This document shows, one piece after another, positions 8,506 through 16,364 of a stretch of 44,860 bases of DNA (within the stretch, counting starts at the first letter, position 1; each line of letters starts with the position of its first letter). Under the pieces are notes generated by a model. It worked only from the letters and a program-made list of their open reading frames with translations, was not told the DNA's origin and did no database searches. Source of the stretch: an uncultured Alphaproteobacteria bacterium (GTDB lineage: Bacteria; Pseudomonadota; Alphaproteobacteria; Rhodobacterales; Rhodobacteraceae); assembly GCA_902524845.1 (NCBI GenBank), contig CABZEW010000015.1:1-44860 (forward strand), given 5' to 3'. The position numbers and the translations under genes were made by a program.

Positions 8506-9516
8506 TCAACCCTCTAATGAACCTCTAATTTTTTCGAGAAGCTCTTTATTTATTTTTCTAGGGCTATTATCTAGTCTGTTGCGATGGCGTCTTTCCCCAG
8601 GAAGACGTATTCCTTTTAACTGTCGAATTTCTTTAAAAAAACCTTCAGTATGGGTATTCCAGTCTGATCCGGCTATAAGCTCAGGATTGATAGCGAGGAC
8701 TAGTTCGCCTCCCTTTGCAGGTCCTCCGTCATTATTGTCTGTTTTTGCTGCTTCAAAAGAAAAGTTATCTCCTGTCAGTCCTGCAGAAAAAAGTTCTATC
8801 ATCAAAGATATAGCTGATCCTTTATATCCTCCAAAAGGTAATAACACACCTTTTAATATTTCTTTTGGATCATCTGATGGTTTTCCATCAGGCCCAAGAC
8901 CTGTTCCATGAGGAACAGAATGTCCGTCTCTCGCAGCTATCTGAACATCCCCCATAGCAAGTGTCGATGTGGCCATATCAAAAACTAAAGGCGTTGAATT
9001 TTTTCTTGGCCAGGCAAAGGAAATTGGGTTTGTTCCAAAAAATGGTTCTGTTGCACCAGCTGGTGCAACAGATGGCTTGTAAACTGTGCATGCAATACTC
9101 GATAAACCTCTTTCAGCCAAGTACTCAGTCTCTGGCCAAAGAGCTGCAAAATGGAAACTATTTATAAGGCGCATAACAGCTATTCCATGTTTTTCAGCGG
9201 CTTCCGACAGTACTGGTAAGCTTTTTTCAAGTGAATAGGGGGCATAACCTAAATTTCCGTCAACGGTTATAACAGATGGCAGGCTCGAGGTTATTTTTGG
9301 CTCGGCATGTCCATTTACTTTACCTGATTTTAAGGATGCGACGTAGCCGGGAACTCTGAAGAGGCCATGTGACAATGACCCATCTCTTTCTGCTGTTGAT
9401 ACAGTTGTTGCTATAGCATTTGCATTTTCTTTATTGCAGCCAAATTTTCTCAACACATTAAATGCTAAATCATATATCTGCTCAACAGTAAGTATCTCTG
9501 TCTCATTAGAGCTCAT
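8506..9516 (-). CDS. DpkA-like cyclic imine reductase / N-methyl-amino-acid dehydrogenase (Ldh_2 family)
   Basis: A 336-residue NAD(P)H-dependent enzyme of the YlbC/malate-lactate dehydrogenase fold. It strongly resembles Pseudomonas DpkA, which reduces delta1-piperideine-2-carboxylate and delta1-pyrroline-2-carboxylate and makes N-methyl-L-amino acids from 2-oxo acids plus methylamine. Shared marks are ERDGSLSHGLFRVPGY, the catalytic SFHFAALWPE, the nucleotide loop FFGTNPISFAWP, VFDMATSTLAMGDVQIAAR and LLPFGGYKGSAISLM. The ATG is preceded by AGAGGA. It lies 14 bases downstream of the RidA-family gene, so the two are likely cotranscribed. Malate or lactate as substrate is less likely, given the DpkA-type motifs. 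Confidence 0.8.
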   Translation of the reverse strand: MSSNETEILTVEQIYDLAFNVLRKFGCNKENANAIATTVSTAERDGSLSHGLFRVPGYVASLKSGKVNGHAEPKITSSLPSVITVDGNLGYAPYSLEKSLPVLSEAAEKHGIAVMRLINSFHFAALWPETEYLAERGLSSIACTVYKPSVAPAGATEPFFGTNPISFAWPRKNSTPLVFDMATSTLAMGDVQIAARDGHSVPHGTGLGPDGKPSDDPKEILKGVLLPFGGYKGSAISLMIELFSAGLTGDNFSFEAAKTDNNDGGPAKGGELVLAINPELIAGSDWNTHTEGFFKEIRQLKGIRLPGERRHRNRLDNSPRKINKELLEKIRGSLEG

Positions 9517-9530
9517 TGTAATTATCCTCT

Positions 9531-9920
9531 CTAGTCAACGGCAGCCAAAGCTTCAATTTCTACCTTTATTTCCGGTCTAAAAAGTCCTTTTACGTAAATA
9601 AATGACATTGAGGGTCTTGGCGTTGGTAGGAATTCATCGGATGCAGACCTAATCTTAAGCCATTCGGGTTCGTCTATGCTAAAAACAGTAATTTTTGCAA
9701 TATCCTCCTTTGATCCGCCCTGCGACTCAACGATTAATTTGATGTTCTTTAATGCTAATAGATATTGATCCTCTAGACTTTCTGCAACATTACCATCAAT
9801 ATCATTTCCTATCTGGCCAGAAATTGATAATAGTTTTTTTCCTGAGGGTATAACAGCCACATTTGAGTAGTTGCCAGCAGGCTTTGGTGCATTTGAGGGA
9901 TTGAGGAAAGTGATTGGCAT
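9531..9920 (-). CDS. RidA family enamine/imine deaminase
   Basis: A 129-residue YjgF/YER057c/UK114 protein, normally a trimer that hydrolyses reactive enamine or imine intermediates to keto acids and ammonia. The active-site Arg lies in PTPRPSMSFIYV and the Glu in KVEIEALAAVD. I use the ATG at 9920 because it gives the normal family length; an upstream in-frame start would add 12 residues. It is cotranscribed with the DpkA-like reductase. Both enzymes act on imines, one by hydrolysis and one by reduction. The exact Rid subgroup cannot be fixed by eye. Confidence 0.85.
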   Translation of the reverse strand: MPITFLNPSNAPKPAGNYSNVAVIPSGKKLLSISGQIGNDIDGNVAESLEDQYLLALKNIKLIVESQGGSKEDIAKITVFSIDEPEWLKIRSASDEFLPTPRPSMSFIYVKGLFRPEIKVEIEALAAVD

Positions 9921-10017
9921 TAAGTAAACCTTAAAATTTATTATAAACAACTTCATATTATCGCAATAACGAATTACATGAAATTAAATAAATAAGCTTG
10001 ATGACATTTCTCAGATC

Positions 10018-10047
10018 TTGACTTTGAAAAGCCAAAAGAACTAAAAT
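10018..10047 (+). promoter_or_regulatory. Candidate sigma-70 promoter for the Cys-rich protein and cyclase genes
   Basis: TTGACT at 10018-10023 and TAAAAT at 10042-10047, with an 18-base spacer, lie 33 bases upstream of the ATG at 10081. A TTAGGAG ribosome site follows at about 10065. The match is good by eye, but in AT-rich DNA such boxes can occur by chance. Confidence 0.4.
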
Positions 10048-10080
10048 TATACATGGTTCTTTTTTAGGAGTAATTTTATT

Positions 10081-10272
10081 ATGGCGACTTATGAATGTGC
10101 TAAATGTGGGATGGCAGTAAATGCTTTTTGCGCTAAGTGTGAAACTGCATTAGAGAACGACTTCATTACTAGTGATGAAGGGAAAAAAGTACAAGTTTCA
10201 GTTTGCCCAAACGGTCATGGAAAGATAAAGTCACCTACTTGTTGTGGTGCCGACATGAACTGTAAGGGTTAA
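10081..10272 (+). CDS. Small Cys-rich zinc-ribbon-like protein, unknown function
   Basis: A 63-residue protein with eight Cys and one His: C6, C9, C17, C20, C42, H46, C54, C55 and C61. Two CxxC knuckles (CAKC at 6-9 and 17-20) and a later C-x3-H make binding of one or two zinc ions, or another metal, likely. There is no membrane segment or signal. A TTAGGAG site at good spacing supports the ATG. The cyclase gene starts 8 bases after its stop, so the two are almost certainly translated from one message, and a role in the cyclase's signalling is possible but untested. I do not recognise a named family. Confidence 0.75.
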   Translation: MATYECAKCGMAVNAFCAKCETALENDFITSDEGKKVQVSVCPNGHGKIKSPTCCGADMNCKG

Positions 10273-10279
10273 TCTTAAA

Positions 10280-11239
10280 GTGAGTGATTTAACTCCTGAA
10301 GAGGAATTGACGCAATTAAAGCGCGAGCTTTCTAAGTTGAAGTTGGAAGCTAATTTACGAAAATCGTTATCAACTCAGCTTGAAGCTCAAAAGAAAATCG
10401 CTGATCAGGCCAAGGAAGAAGCTTTGAAAAAATCGGAAGAATTAGAGGGTATTTCTGGTAAGTTAGCTAAGTACCTATCCCCTCAGATTCATGAACAGAT
10501 TTTTAGTGGAAAGCAAAGTGCAGAGGTAACAAGCTCTAGAAAAAAACTTACACTTTTTTTCTCTGACATCGTAGGTTTTACTGGAATTTCAGATGAATTG
10601 GAGTCTGAAGAAATAACAAGCTTAATCAACTTTTATTTGAACGAAATGTCAATTATTGCTCTCAAATATGGTGGTACCATTGACAAGTATATAGGTGACT
10701 CAATTATGATTTTCTTTGGGGACCCAACAACAAAGGGAGCAGAAGAAGACGCTAGGCTTTGTGTTGAAATGGCAGTTGAAATGCTCGAAAAAATGGATGA
10801 TTTAAAAGGAACTTGGGGTAAAAATTTCTCATTAAGGAACGATCTCGAGATTCGAATTGGTATTAATACAGGGTATTGCACGGTTGGTAACTTTGGGAGT
10901 AATGAACGGCTTGATTACACAGCTGTCGGTGGAACTGTAAATCTTGCCTCTAGGCTGGAAAGCGTGGCAAACTCAGGGTCAATTTGTATATCAGAAGAGA
11001 CATATCTTTTGGTCAATCCTTTCTTTAAATTTCATAAGTCAAACGAGATCGACGTTAAAGGATATTTAAGAAAAATAAAGTACTATGAGCTAAATAGAGA
11101 TGCAAAAGTAGATAATAATCAAATCATTAATTTAACTGGAAATAATTTTAATATATCCATAGACAAAGAGAAACTCACTCAGGAAGAATATACTGAAATA
11201 AAGACTGCAATTGATACTTTACAAAGTCAAAAAACATAA
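10280..11239 (+). CDS. Class III adenylate cyclase with N-terminal coiled coil
   Basis: A 319-residue soluble cyclase. Residues 5-57 are a charged heptad-like coiled coil, a linker (LAKYLSPQIHEQIFSG) leads into the catalytic domain (about 88-270), and a short C-terminal tail follows. The metal Asp are D96 (FSDIVGFT) and D140 (YIGDS). K136 and D212 (LDYTAV) are at adenine-selecting positions. N221 and R225 (NLASRLE) are the transition-state residues. All are present, so an active cAMP-forming enzyme is expected. There is no sensor domain, so input may come through the coiled coil or a partner. The start is GTG, just after the Cys-rich protein gene. Confidence 0.85.
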   Translation: MSDLTPEEELTQLKRELSKLKLEANLRKSLSTQLEAQKKIADQAKEEALKKSEELEGISGKLAKYLSPQIHEQIFSGKQSAEVTSSRKKLTLFFSDIVGFTGISDELESEEITSLINFYLNEMSIIALKYGGTIDKYIGDSIMIFFGDPTTKGAEEDARLCVEMAVEMLEKMDDLKGTWGKNFSLRNDLEIRIGINTGYCTVGNFGSNERLDYTAVGGTVNLASRLESVANSGSICISEETYLLVNPFFKFHKSNEIDVKGYLRKIKYYELNRDAKVDNNQIINLTGNNFNISIDKEKLTQEEYTEIKTAIDTLQSQKT

Positions 11240-11280
11240 TGAGCTTGGCGATTTCTACTTTATATTTACCGTATAAATAA

Positions 11281-12501
11281 ATGAAATATAATACTTTTGT
11301 TACTCATCTTGAATGCTCCCTTTCTGGTAATAGGTATGAAAAAGATTTTGTTCATGGTTTGTCTAACGAAGGAAAACCCTTATTAGTTCGATACGACTTA
11401 GAGAAGATTAAAGACGTGATATCAAAGGATTATCTGACTAAAACAGAAAAACATGGCTTTTGGCGCTATTCATTTCTGTTGCCGGTTGAAGATACTAATA
11501 TAATTTCGCTAGGAGAAGTAGTAACTCCATTAATTTCACTTGAGAACATTGCCAAAAAATTAAACTATACCGGTGATTTGTTGGTAAAGGACGAAGGCTT
11601 GCTACCTACTTCTTCCTTTAAAGCACGTGGGCTAGGTGTGGCTGTCTCAATGGCAAGACAATTTGGTATACGGCATTTGGCTATTCCAACGAATGGCAAT
11701 GCCGGAGCGGCGATGGCGGCCTATGCCGCAAAAGTAGGAATAAAATGTACCGTATTTTGTCCAGAGGATACTCCAGAGATAAATATTAGAGAGATTAGTC
11801 GACTTGGAGCAGAGGTCTTCAAGGTCAATGGCCTTATTAACGATTGTGGAAAGATAGTGCTTGAAGGGAAAGAAGAAGTTGGGTGGTTCGACATTTCAAC
11901 TTTAAAGGAACCGTATCGTATTGAGGGTAAGAAGACAATGGGTTTAGAGTTAGCGGAGCAACTCAATTGGGAATTACCCGATGTTATTTTTTACCCAACT
12001 GGTGGTGGAACTGGTCTAATTGGCATTTGGAAGGCATTTTCTGAACTTCAGCAGCTAGGATGGATAGGTAAAAAATTACCCCGTATGGTAGCAGTACAAG
12101 CCGAAGGTTGTGCCCCAATTGTTAAAGCGTGGAGGCAAGGTAATGAGACGGCAGAGTTATGGGAAAATGCGAATACCATAGCTGCGGGGATAAGGGTTCC
12201 TATTGCGGTAGGAGACTTTTTGATAATCAGAGCCGTTAATGAGAGTAAAGGGTTCGCAATCTCTGTAACCGATAATGAAATAATTAAAGCGAGGGATCTC
12301 ATCTCAAAAACTGAGGGAACTTTATTATGTCCGGAAGGCGCAGCTACGCTTGCAGCATTTAAAAAATCTTTGAGCGAGGGGCTAATTTCAAATAATGATC
12401 GTGTTATATTATTCAACTGCGCTTCTGGTTTAAAATATTCTCTACCGGACACAAAAAATATATTAAATAAAGACCAGCCCGTAGATTATTCTATATTCTA
12501 A
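11281..12501 (+). CDS. thrC: Threonine synthase-like PLP enzyme
   Basis: A 406-residue fold type II PLP enzyme, which makes threonine from O-phosphohomoserine. The order matches plant-type threonine synthase: an N-terminal Cys-containing stretch (CSLSGNRYE), the LGEVVTPLI loop, SFKARG with PLP Lys114, PTNGNAGAAMAAYAA for the phosphate-binding region, and GGGTGLIGIWK. There is no SAM-binding extension. With no thr operon nearby, a related PLP lyase or a threonine-synthase paralogue remains possible. Its final 11 bases overlap the converging IlvD/Edd gene. Confidence 0.8.
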   Translation: MKYNTFVTHLECSLSGNRYEKDFVHGLSNEGKPLLVRYDLEKIKDVISKDYLTKTEKHGFWRYSFLLPVEDTNIISLGEVVTPLISLENIAKKLNYTGDLLVKDEGLLPTSSFKARGLGVAVSMARQFGIRHLAIPTNGNAGAAMAAYAAKVGIKCTVFCPEDTPEINIREISRLGAEVFKVNGLINDCGKIVLEGKEEVGWFDISTLKEPYRIEGKKTMGLELAEQLNWELPDVIFYPTGGGTGLIGIWKAFSELQQLGWIGKKLPRMVAVQAEGCAPIVKAWRQGNETAELWENANTIAAGIRVPIAVGDFLIIRAVNESKGFAISVTDNEIIKARDLISKTEGTLLCPEGAATLAAFKKSLSEGLISNNDRVILFNCASGLKYSLPDTKNILNKDQPVDYSIF

Positions 12502-14341
12502 ACTTGTTTTGAGGAGTAAATGAGGTTTGACCTCCCTCTCTTGGGTCAGTAACGAAAATCTTTCGTTCAGGGTGCATTCCTGCTCCGAAGACCGCTGACA
12601 CGGCGGAATACCTCATCTTATGCAACAAACGCGTATCTGCATTTCCAACAGCTGGATGAATCCCGTGATTGTCATTCACTTTTTTCTGCCAGTCTTTCTT
12701 TCTTTTTTCATAGGTATCTTTGTTTTCAAGCTCTAGACAATTAATTTCATTCTTATTTAAATCGACAACTATTTGATCGTCTTCTTCAATGAGCGCTATT
12801 GGTCCTCCCACTGCTGCTTCTGGCCCTACATGACCAATTACTAAACCTACTGAACCACCTGAGAAGCGACCATCTGTCATTAATGCGACCACAATATTTT
12901 TTTCTCTGCAAAGCGTTGTTATTCGTGAAGTTGAGTCAAGCATTTCAGGCATTCCAGGACCTCCTACTGGACCTTCGTATCTAACTACTATCATATCAAA
13001 GTTTTCAAAAACCTCTGGTCTTTTGTCCAAAGTATTCAGCAAAGATTGTTCACCATCAAATATTTTAGCTTGTCCTTTGAATATGTTATTTTCAAGACCT
13101 CCTTCTACCCCTGCAAGCTTTAAAATTGAGCTATATTCAGGCGATAAGTTTCCACCTAACACGCGAAGCCCACCTGTGGGTTTATAGGGAGATTCAACAG
13201 GATAAATTACCACATTGTCGGGATCTGGGGGCGACAGTCTTTTTATTTGCTCAGAAAGAGTTTCACTCGTACAGGTCATAGTTTCTCCATTCAATAATCC
13301 TGCCTCTAGAAGATTTTTTACAATAACTTGTACGCCTCCCTTTGTATCGATATCTACCATTGAATATTTACCAAAAGGTCTGGCATCTACAATAACTGGC
13401 ACAATATTTTCTGATAGATGGTTGAATTCTTCTGCACTCATGATGTCTTTCGAAAAATTTTTGTAGCCCGCGGCTCTAGCGATCTCTGGAGCATGTAGCA
13501 TTACGTTTGTTGAACCTCCGACTGCCATTGCAACTATTATGGCGTTTCTGATAGACTCTTTTGTGACGATGTCTCTTGGAGTAATGTTTTTCTCAATCAT
13601 TTTTTCAAGAAATTCTACTAGCTGCTGTGGAAATTCATCTAGTCTTCTTTTATCTTGTGATGCTGGAGAAACCATATGTAAGGGCTGCATGCCCACAACT
13701 CCAATAAATGTTTGCATTGTATTATAGGTAAACATGCCTCCACAGCTTCCAAAACCAGGGCACGCCTCTAGTGCGATACGTTTTTTAAACTCTTCGTCTG
13801 GGTTGCCGGCAATCTGGTAACTCGAAATAATATCTATCGGCGCACCAGTTTCTGAATCTTTACCTGGTCGAATAGACCCATCAGACATAATAATGGCTGG
13901 TCTGTTATGTTCTAAAACAGCAGCTAAAGTTCCTACCGGTGGTTTATCACAGGCTACTACAGCAATAACCCCTTCCAATCCCGAGGCGCTCAAGTGTTCA
14001 CACATTGAGTCATTGGTCACCTCCCGTCCAATTAAGGAATATCGCATTTCTTTTGTTCCATTCCGTATTCCGTCTGAAGTGGCTATCGTGAACTCAGGCT
14101 GCACTAATCTCATTGATAATTGATTAGGGCCTTTTCCTATCCTATCCTTCAAAATGTGGTGGATTTTTTCAACTTTTCTTGAAACACCAATGTAGCACTG
14201 TGAGTCTCCTTTATTACCAACGACGCCAACCGAAGGTTCATGTATTAAATCGACATCTGTTCCGAGCTCTCTTGCAATTCCGAAGGTTTGGGAATTTCTT
14301 CCTGGGTTTTTATCAATTAATACAGTTCTTGAATTTCTCAT
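12491..14341 (-). CDS. IlvD/Edd family dehydratase
   Basis: A 616-residue iron-sulfur dehydratase of the dihydroxy-acid/sugar-acid dehydratase family. Candidate cluster Cys are in GDSQCYIG (about 54), VVACDKPPVGT and GFGSCGGMFTYNTMQ. The Ser base is in MTDGRFSGG and the C-terminal swivel domain reads IGHVGPEAAVGGPIAL. The motifs CDKPPVGT and CGGMFTYNT differ from the usual IlvD forms, so a sugar-acid substrate is at least as likely as dihydroxyisovalerate. The ATG is at 14341, after 151 bases without a gene. No other branched-chain gene is in view. Confidence 0.85.
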   Translation of the reverse strand: MRNSRTVLIDKNPGRNSQTFGIARELGTDVDLIHEPSVGVVGNKGDSQCYIGVSRKVEKIHHILKDRIGKGPNQLSMRLVQPEFTIATSDGIRNGTKEMRYSLIGREVTNDSMCEHLSASGLEGVIAVVACDKPPVGTLAAVLEHNRPAIIMSDGSIRPGKDSETGAPIDIISSYQIAGNPDEEFKKRIALEACPGFGSCGGMFTYNTMQTFIGVVGMQPLHMVSPASQDKRRLDEFPQQLVEFLEKMIEKNITPRDIVTKESIRNAIIVAMAVGGSTNVMLHAPEIARAAGYKNFSKDIMSAEEFNHLSENIVPVIVDARPFGKYSMVDIDTKGGVQVIVKNLLEAGLLNGETMTCTSETLSEQIKRLSPPDPDNVVIYPVESPYKPTGGLRVLGGNLSPEYSSILKLAGVEGGLENNIFKGQAKIFDGEQSLLNTLDKRPEVFENFDMIVVRYEGPVGGPGMPEMLDSTSRITTLCREKNIVVALMTDGRFSGGSVGLVIGHVGPEAAVGGPIALIEEDDQIVVDLNKNEINCLELENKDTYEKRKKDWQKKVNDNHGIHPAVGNADTRLLHKMRYSAVSAVFGAGMHPERKIFVTDPREGGQTSFTPQNKFRI

Positions 14342-14453
14342 ATGTTAATGCCTACTTAGTTTTAATAGTGTCTTGAGTTTTAATATAATTTTTTGTCTAA
14401 AACAAGAAAACAAACTTAGAGCCTAAAGTATATTACTTTTAAATAGAACGAGG

Positions 14454-14477
14454 ATACATGACTAATCGACCATGTAT
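14454..14477. repeat. Inverted repeat upstream of the IlvD/Edd gene
   Basis: ATACATG at 14454-14460 and CATGTAT at 14471-14477 are perfect 7-base inverted arms around a 10-base spacer. The repeat lies between the end of a methyltransferase gene (14493) and the start of the dehydratase (14341), both read leftward. It has no T-tract, so it is a poor intrinsic terminator. It could be an operator or a message-stabilising hairpin. The rest of the gap shows nothing clear. Confidence 0.45.
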
Positions 14478-14492
14478 TTCTTAATCTATAAA

Positions 14493-15149
14493 TTAAATTT
14501 TAGAAAACAAACAAACACACGCTTTACTATTTTTTATGTTCAGATCTTTGTTATCTTTACTATAAACCTTAACCTCACTCAATTCAAAGGACCCAATAAT
14601 GTTTGATTCAATAAGTTGCTTAAACTTTTCTTCAAATCCTTTTGAGTAGTAGTGATCAAAATTAATTCCAATCACAAAATTGGTGCTTGAATTAAAATGA
14701 GAAACTAAGTGACTCAAAGCTTTTGGACCTAGGTGCCCGTGTGTAAACGTGCCGGCGCTTACAACAGCCAAATAATTTTTCAATAAAGGATCAAGAGAAT
14801 CTTCGAGGTTAAGTTCTATTAAATTGCGATAAATATCTTTTTCTCTTGATATTTTAATCATATCTCTTGAGATATCAACGCCATCTATGACAGCGTTTGG
14901 TGATTTCTCTTTAATCTTACTTGCTACCAATCCAGTTCCACATCCGATATCACAGATAGGCCCATCTATTTTAATCTTCTCAACTAAAAGGTTTGCCACA
15001 ACAGATGGGTAAGTATAACCAAGATCTTTTACAAAAACGCTATCATAAAATGGTGCAAAGCCTTCATAATACTTCCTATTATCATCAGGAGTTGATAGGT
15101 TGTAAGCTCCCTTTAAGAGACTTAACGCATTTTTTTCTTCCTTACTCAT
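14493..15149 (-). CDS. SAM-dependent methyltransferase
   Basis: A 218-residue class I methyltransferase. Motif I is ICDIGCGTGLVASKI and the acidic second strand is IDGVDISRDMI. An opening NRKYYEGFAPFYDSVFV is typical of small-molecule methyltransferases that bind the acceptor near a conserved YD. The acceptor is unknown. It is single-standing, divergent from the endonuclease III gene 87 bases away. An N-terminal region with a KGAY-LSTPDDNRKYY pattern is common in this group. Confidence 0.8.
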   Translation of the reverse strand: MSKEEKNALSLLKGAYNLSTPDDNRKYYEGFAPFYDSVFVKDLGYTYPSVVANLLVEKIKIDGPICDIGCGTGLVASKIKEKSPNAVIDGVDISRDMIKISREKDIYRNLIELNLEDSLDPLLKNYLAVVSAGTFTHGHLGPKALSHLVSHFNSSTNFVIGINFDHYYSKGFEEKFKQLIESNIIGSFELSEVKVYSKDNKDLNIKNSKACVCLFSKI

Positions 15150-15236
15150 GACCCTATGAATATTCCATAGTTCTTTGTTGCAAAAAAGAAAAAAATGTGA
15201 ACATTAAACTTTTTTGTGCTTTAAAAGGTATGTGAC

Positions 15237-15890
15237 TTGAAAAAAATTGATAGAGCAGCCTACGTGGTATCAAGGTTGGATGAGATTTATCCTGAGACGC
15301 CAGTACCACTAAATCATAAAAATAAATTTGAGCTCCTTATTGCCGTTTTGCTAAGCGCACAATGTACTGACGAAAGAGTTAATCAAGTTACTCCACGTCT
15401 TTTCTTGCTTGCAGATAATCCATTAGAAATGAGCAAACTAAAAACAGAAAAAATATATGAAATTATAAGACCATGTGGTCTTGCTCCACAAAAATCTTCA
15501 AATATTTCCAAATTGTCTATCATTATTTGTGAAAAGCATGAAGGCCAAGTTCCTTCAAATTTTGAGGATCTCGAGCAACTGCCTGGCGTTGGGCATAAAA
15601 CTGCAAGCGTTGTTATGTCACAGGGTTTTGGCTTCCCAGCGTTTCCAGTTGATACCCATATTCACAGACTTGCGCAGCGATGGGGTTTAACCAATGGAAA
15701 AAACGTAACGCAAACTGAGAAAGATTTAAAAAGACTATTTCCTGAAGAAAAATGGAATAAATTGCATCTTCAGATAATTTTTTACGGAAGATCTCATTGT
15801 TCTGCGAGGGGTTGTGATGGAACGAAATGTGAGATTTGCACAACATGCTTTCCCAACAGGAAAAAACCTTTTAAAGCTAAAAAACCATAG
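15237..15890 (+). CDS. nth: Endonuclease III
   Basis: A 217-residue DNA glycosylase/AP lyase for oxidised pyrimidines. The helix-hairpin-helix reads LPGVGHKTASVV with catalytic K121, followed by D139 in VDTHIHR. These correspond to K120 and D138 of the E. coli enzyme. The C-terminal Cys cluster is unusual: Cys occur at relative positions 0, 5, 10, 13 and 16 (CSARGCDGTKCEICTTC), not the usual C-x6-C-x2-C-x5-C. The start is TTG, supported by AAAAGG nine bases upstream. A Pnk-phosphatase-like gene follows after 16 bases. Confidence 0.92.
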   Translation: MKKIDRAAYVVSRLDEIYPETPVPLNHKNKFELLIAVLLSAQCTDERVNQVTPRLFLLADNPLEMSKLKTEKIYEIIRPCGLAPQKSSNISKLSIIICEKHEGQVPSNFEDLEQLPGVGHKTASVVMSQGFGFPAFPVDTHIHRLAQRWGLTNGKNVTQTEKDLKRLFPEEKWNKLHLQIIFYGRSHCSARGCDGTKCEICTTCFPNRKKPFKAKKP

Positions 15891-15906
15891 TGCTGGAATA
15901 AGATTC

Positions 15907-16356
15907 ATGGACATAATATTTGACATAGATGGAACCATTTTAGATATCTCGCATAGAGTAAAATTTGTGTTGCAGAACCCTAAAGACTGGAAAAGTTTTT
16001 ATACTAATATGGATGCAGATCAACCAATCGAGGAAATTTGTTCTTTGCTTAAATCTTTACTTAAAGATGACACCAATCAAATCCTTTTTTGCACGGGTAG
16101 GGTTGAAGATTACCGGAAAAAGACCATCGAACAGATAAATAAAATATTAAAAGGTCGTAAAAATTTTGATATAGACAGTTTCTTATACATGCGACCGAAA
16201 GGTGATCTGAGAAAAGACTTTATGGTAAAGAGAGATCTCTTTAATAGAATGATTATTGATGGGTTTAATCCAGTCTTAGTATTTGAAGATAAAGCTACAG
16301 TAGTTGAAATGTGGCAGGAGTTAGGTTTAAAATGCCTTAAAGTTACGGGAGCTTAA
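15907..16356 (+). CDS. HAD phosphatase resembling the polynucleotide kinase 3'-phosphatase domain
   Basis: A 149-residue HAD-fold protein. Motif I is FDIDGT (nucleophile D6, acid D8), motif II CTGR, and motif III includes MVKRDL, followed by FEDKATVVEMW. The arrangement DIDGTILDISHRVKF, LYMRPKGDLRKDFMVK and FEDKATVVEMWQELGL closely follows the phosphatase half of T4 polynucleotide kinase, with no kinase half. Removal of 3' phosphates from nucleic acid is the expected activity, but nucleotides or sugar phosphates are possible. I chose the ATG at 15907 because an upstream in-frame start would lie inside nth and before the catalytic motif. Confidence 0.8.
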   Translation: MDIIFDIDGTILDISHRVKFVLQNPKDWKSFYTNMDADQPIEEICSLLKSLLKDDTNQILFCTGRVEDYRKKTIEQINKILKGRKNFDIDSFLYMRPKGDLRKDFMVKRDLFNRMIIDGFNPVLVFEDKATVVEMWQELGLKCLKVTGA

Positions 16357-16364
16357 TAATTAAA

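Noticed and set aside
12048-12452. A 134-codon open frame antisense to the threonine synthase gene
   Set aside because: It is a shadow of a well-supported gene, with no ribosome site and no recognisable motifs.
14342-14492. A riboswitch or leader peptide upstream of the IlvD/Edd gene
   Set aside because: Apart from one 7-base inverted repeat there is no branched-chain-rich leader frame or recognisable riboswitch core.
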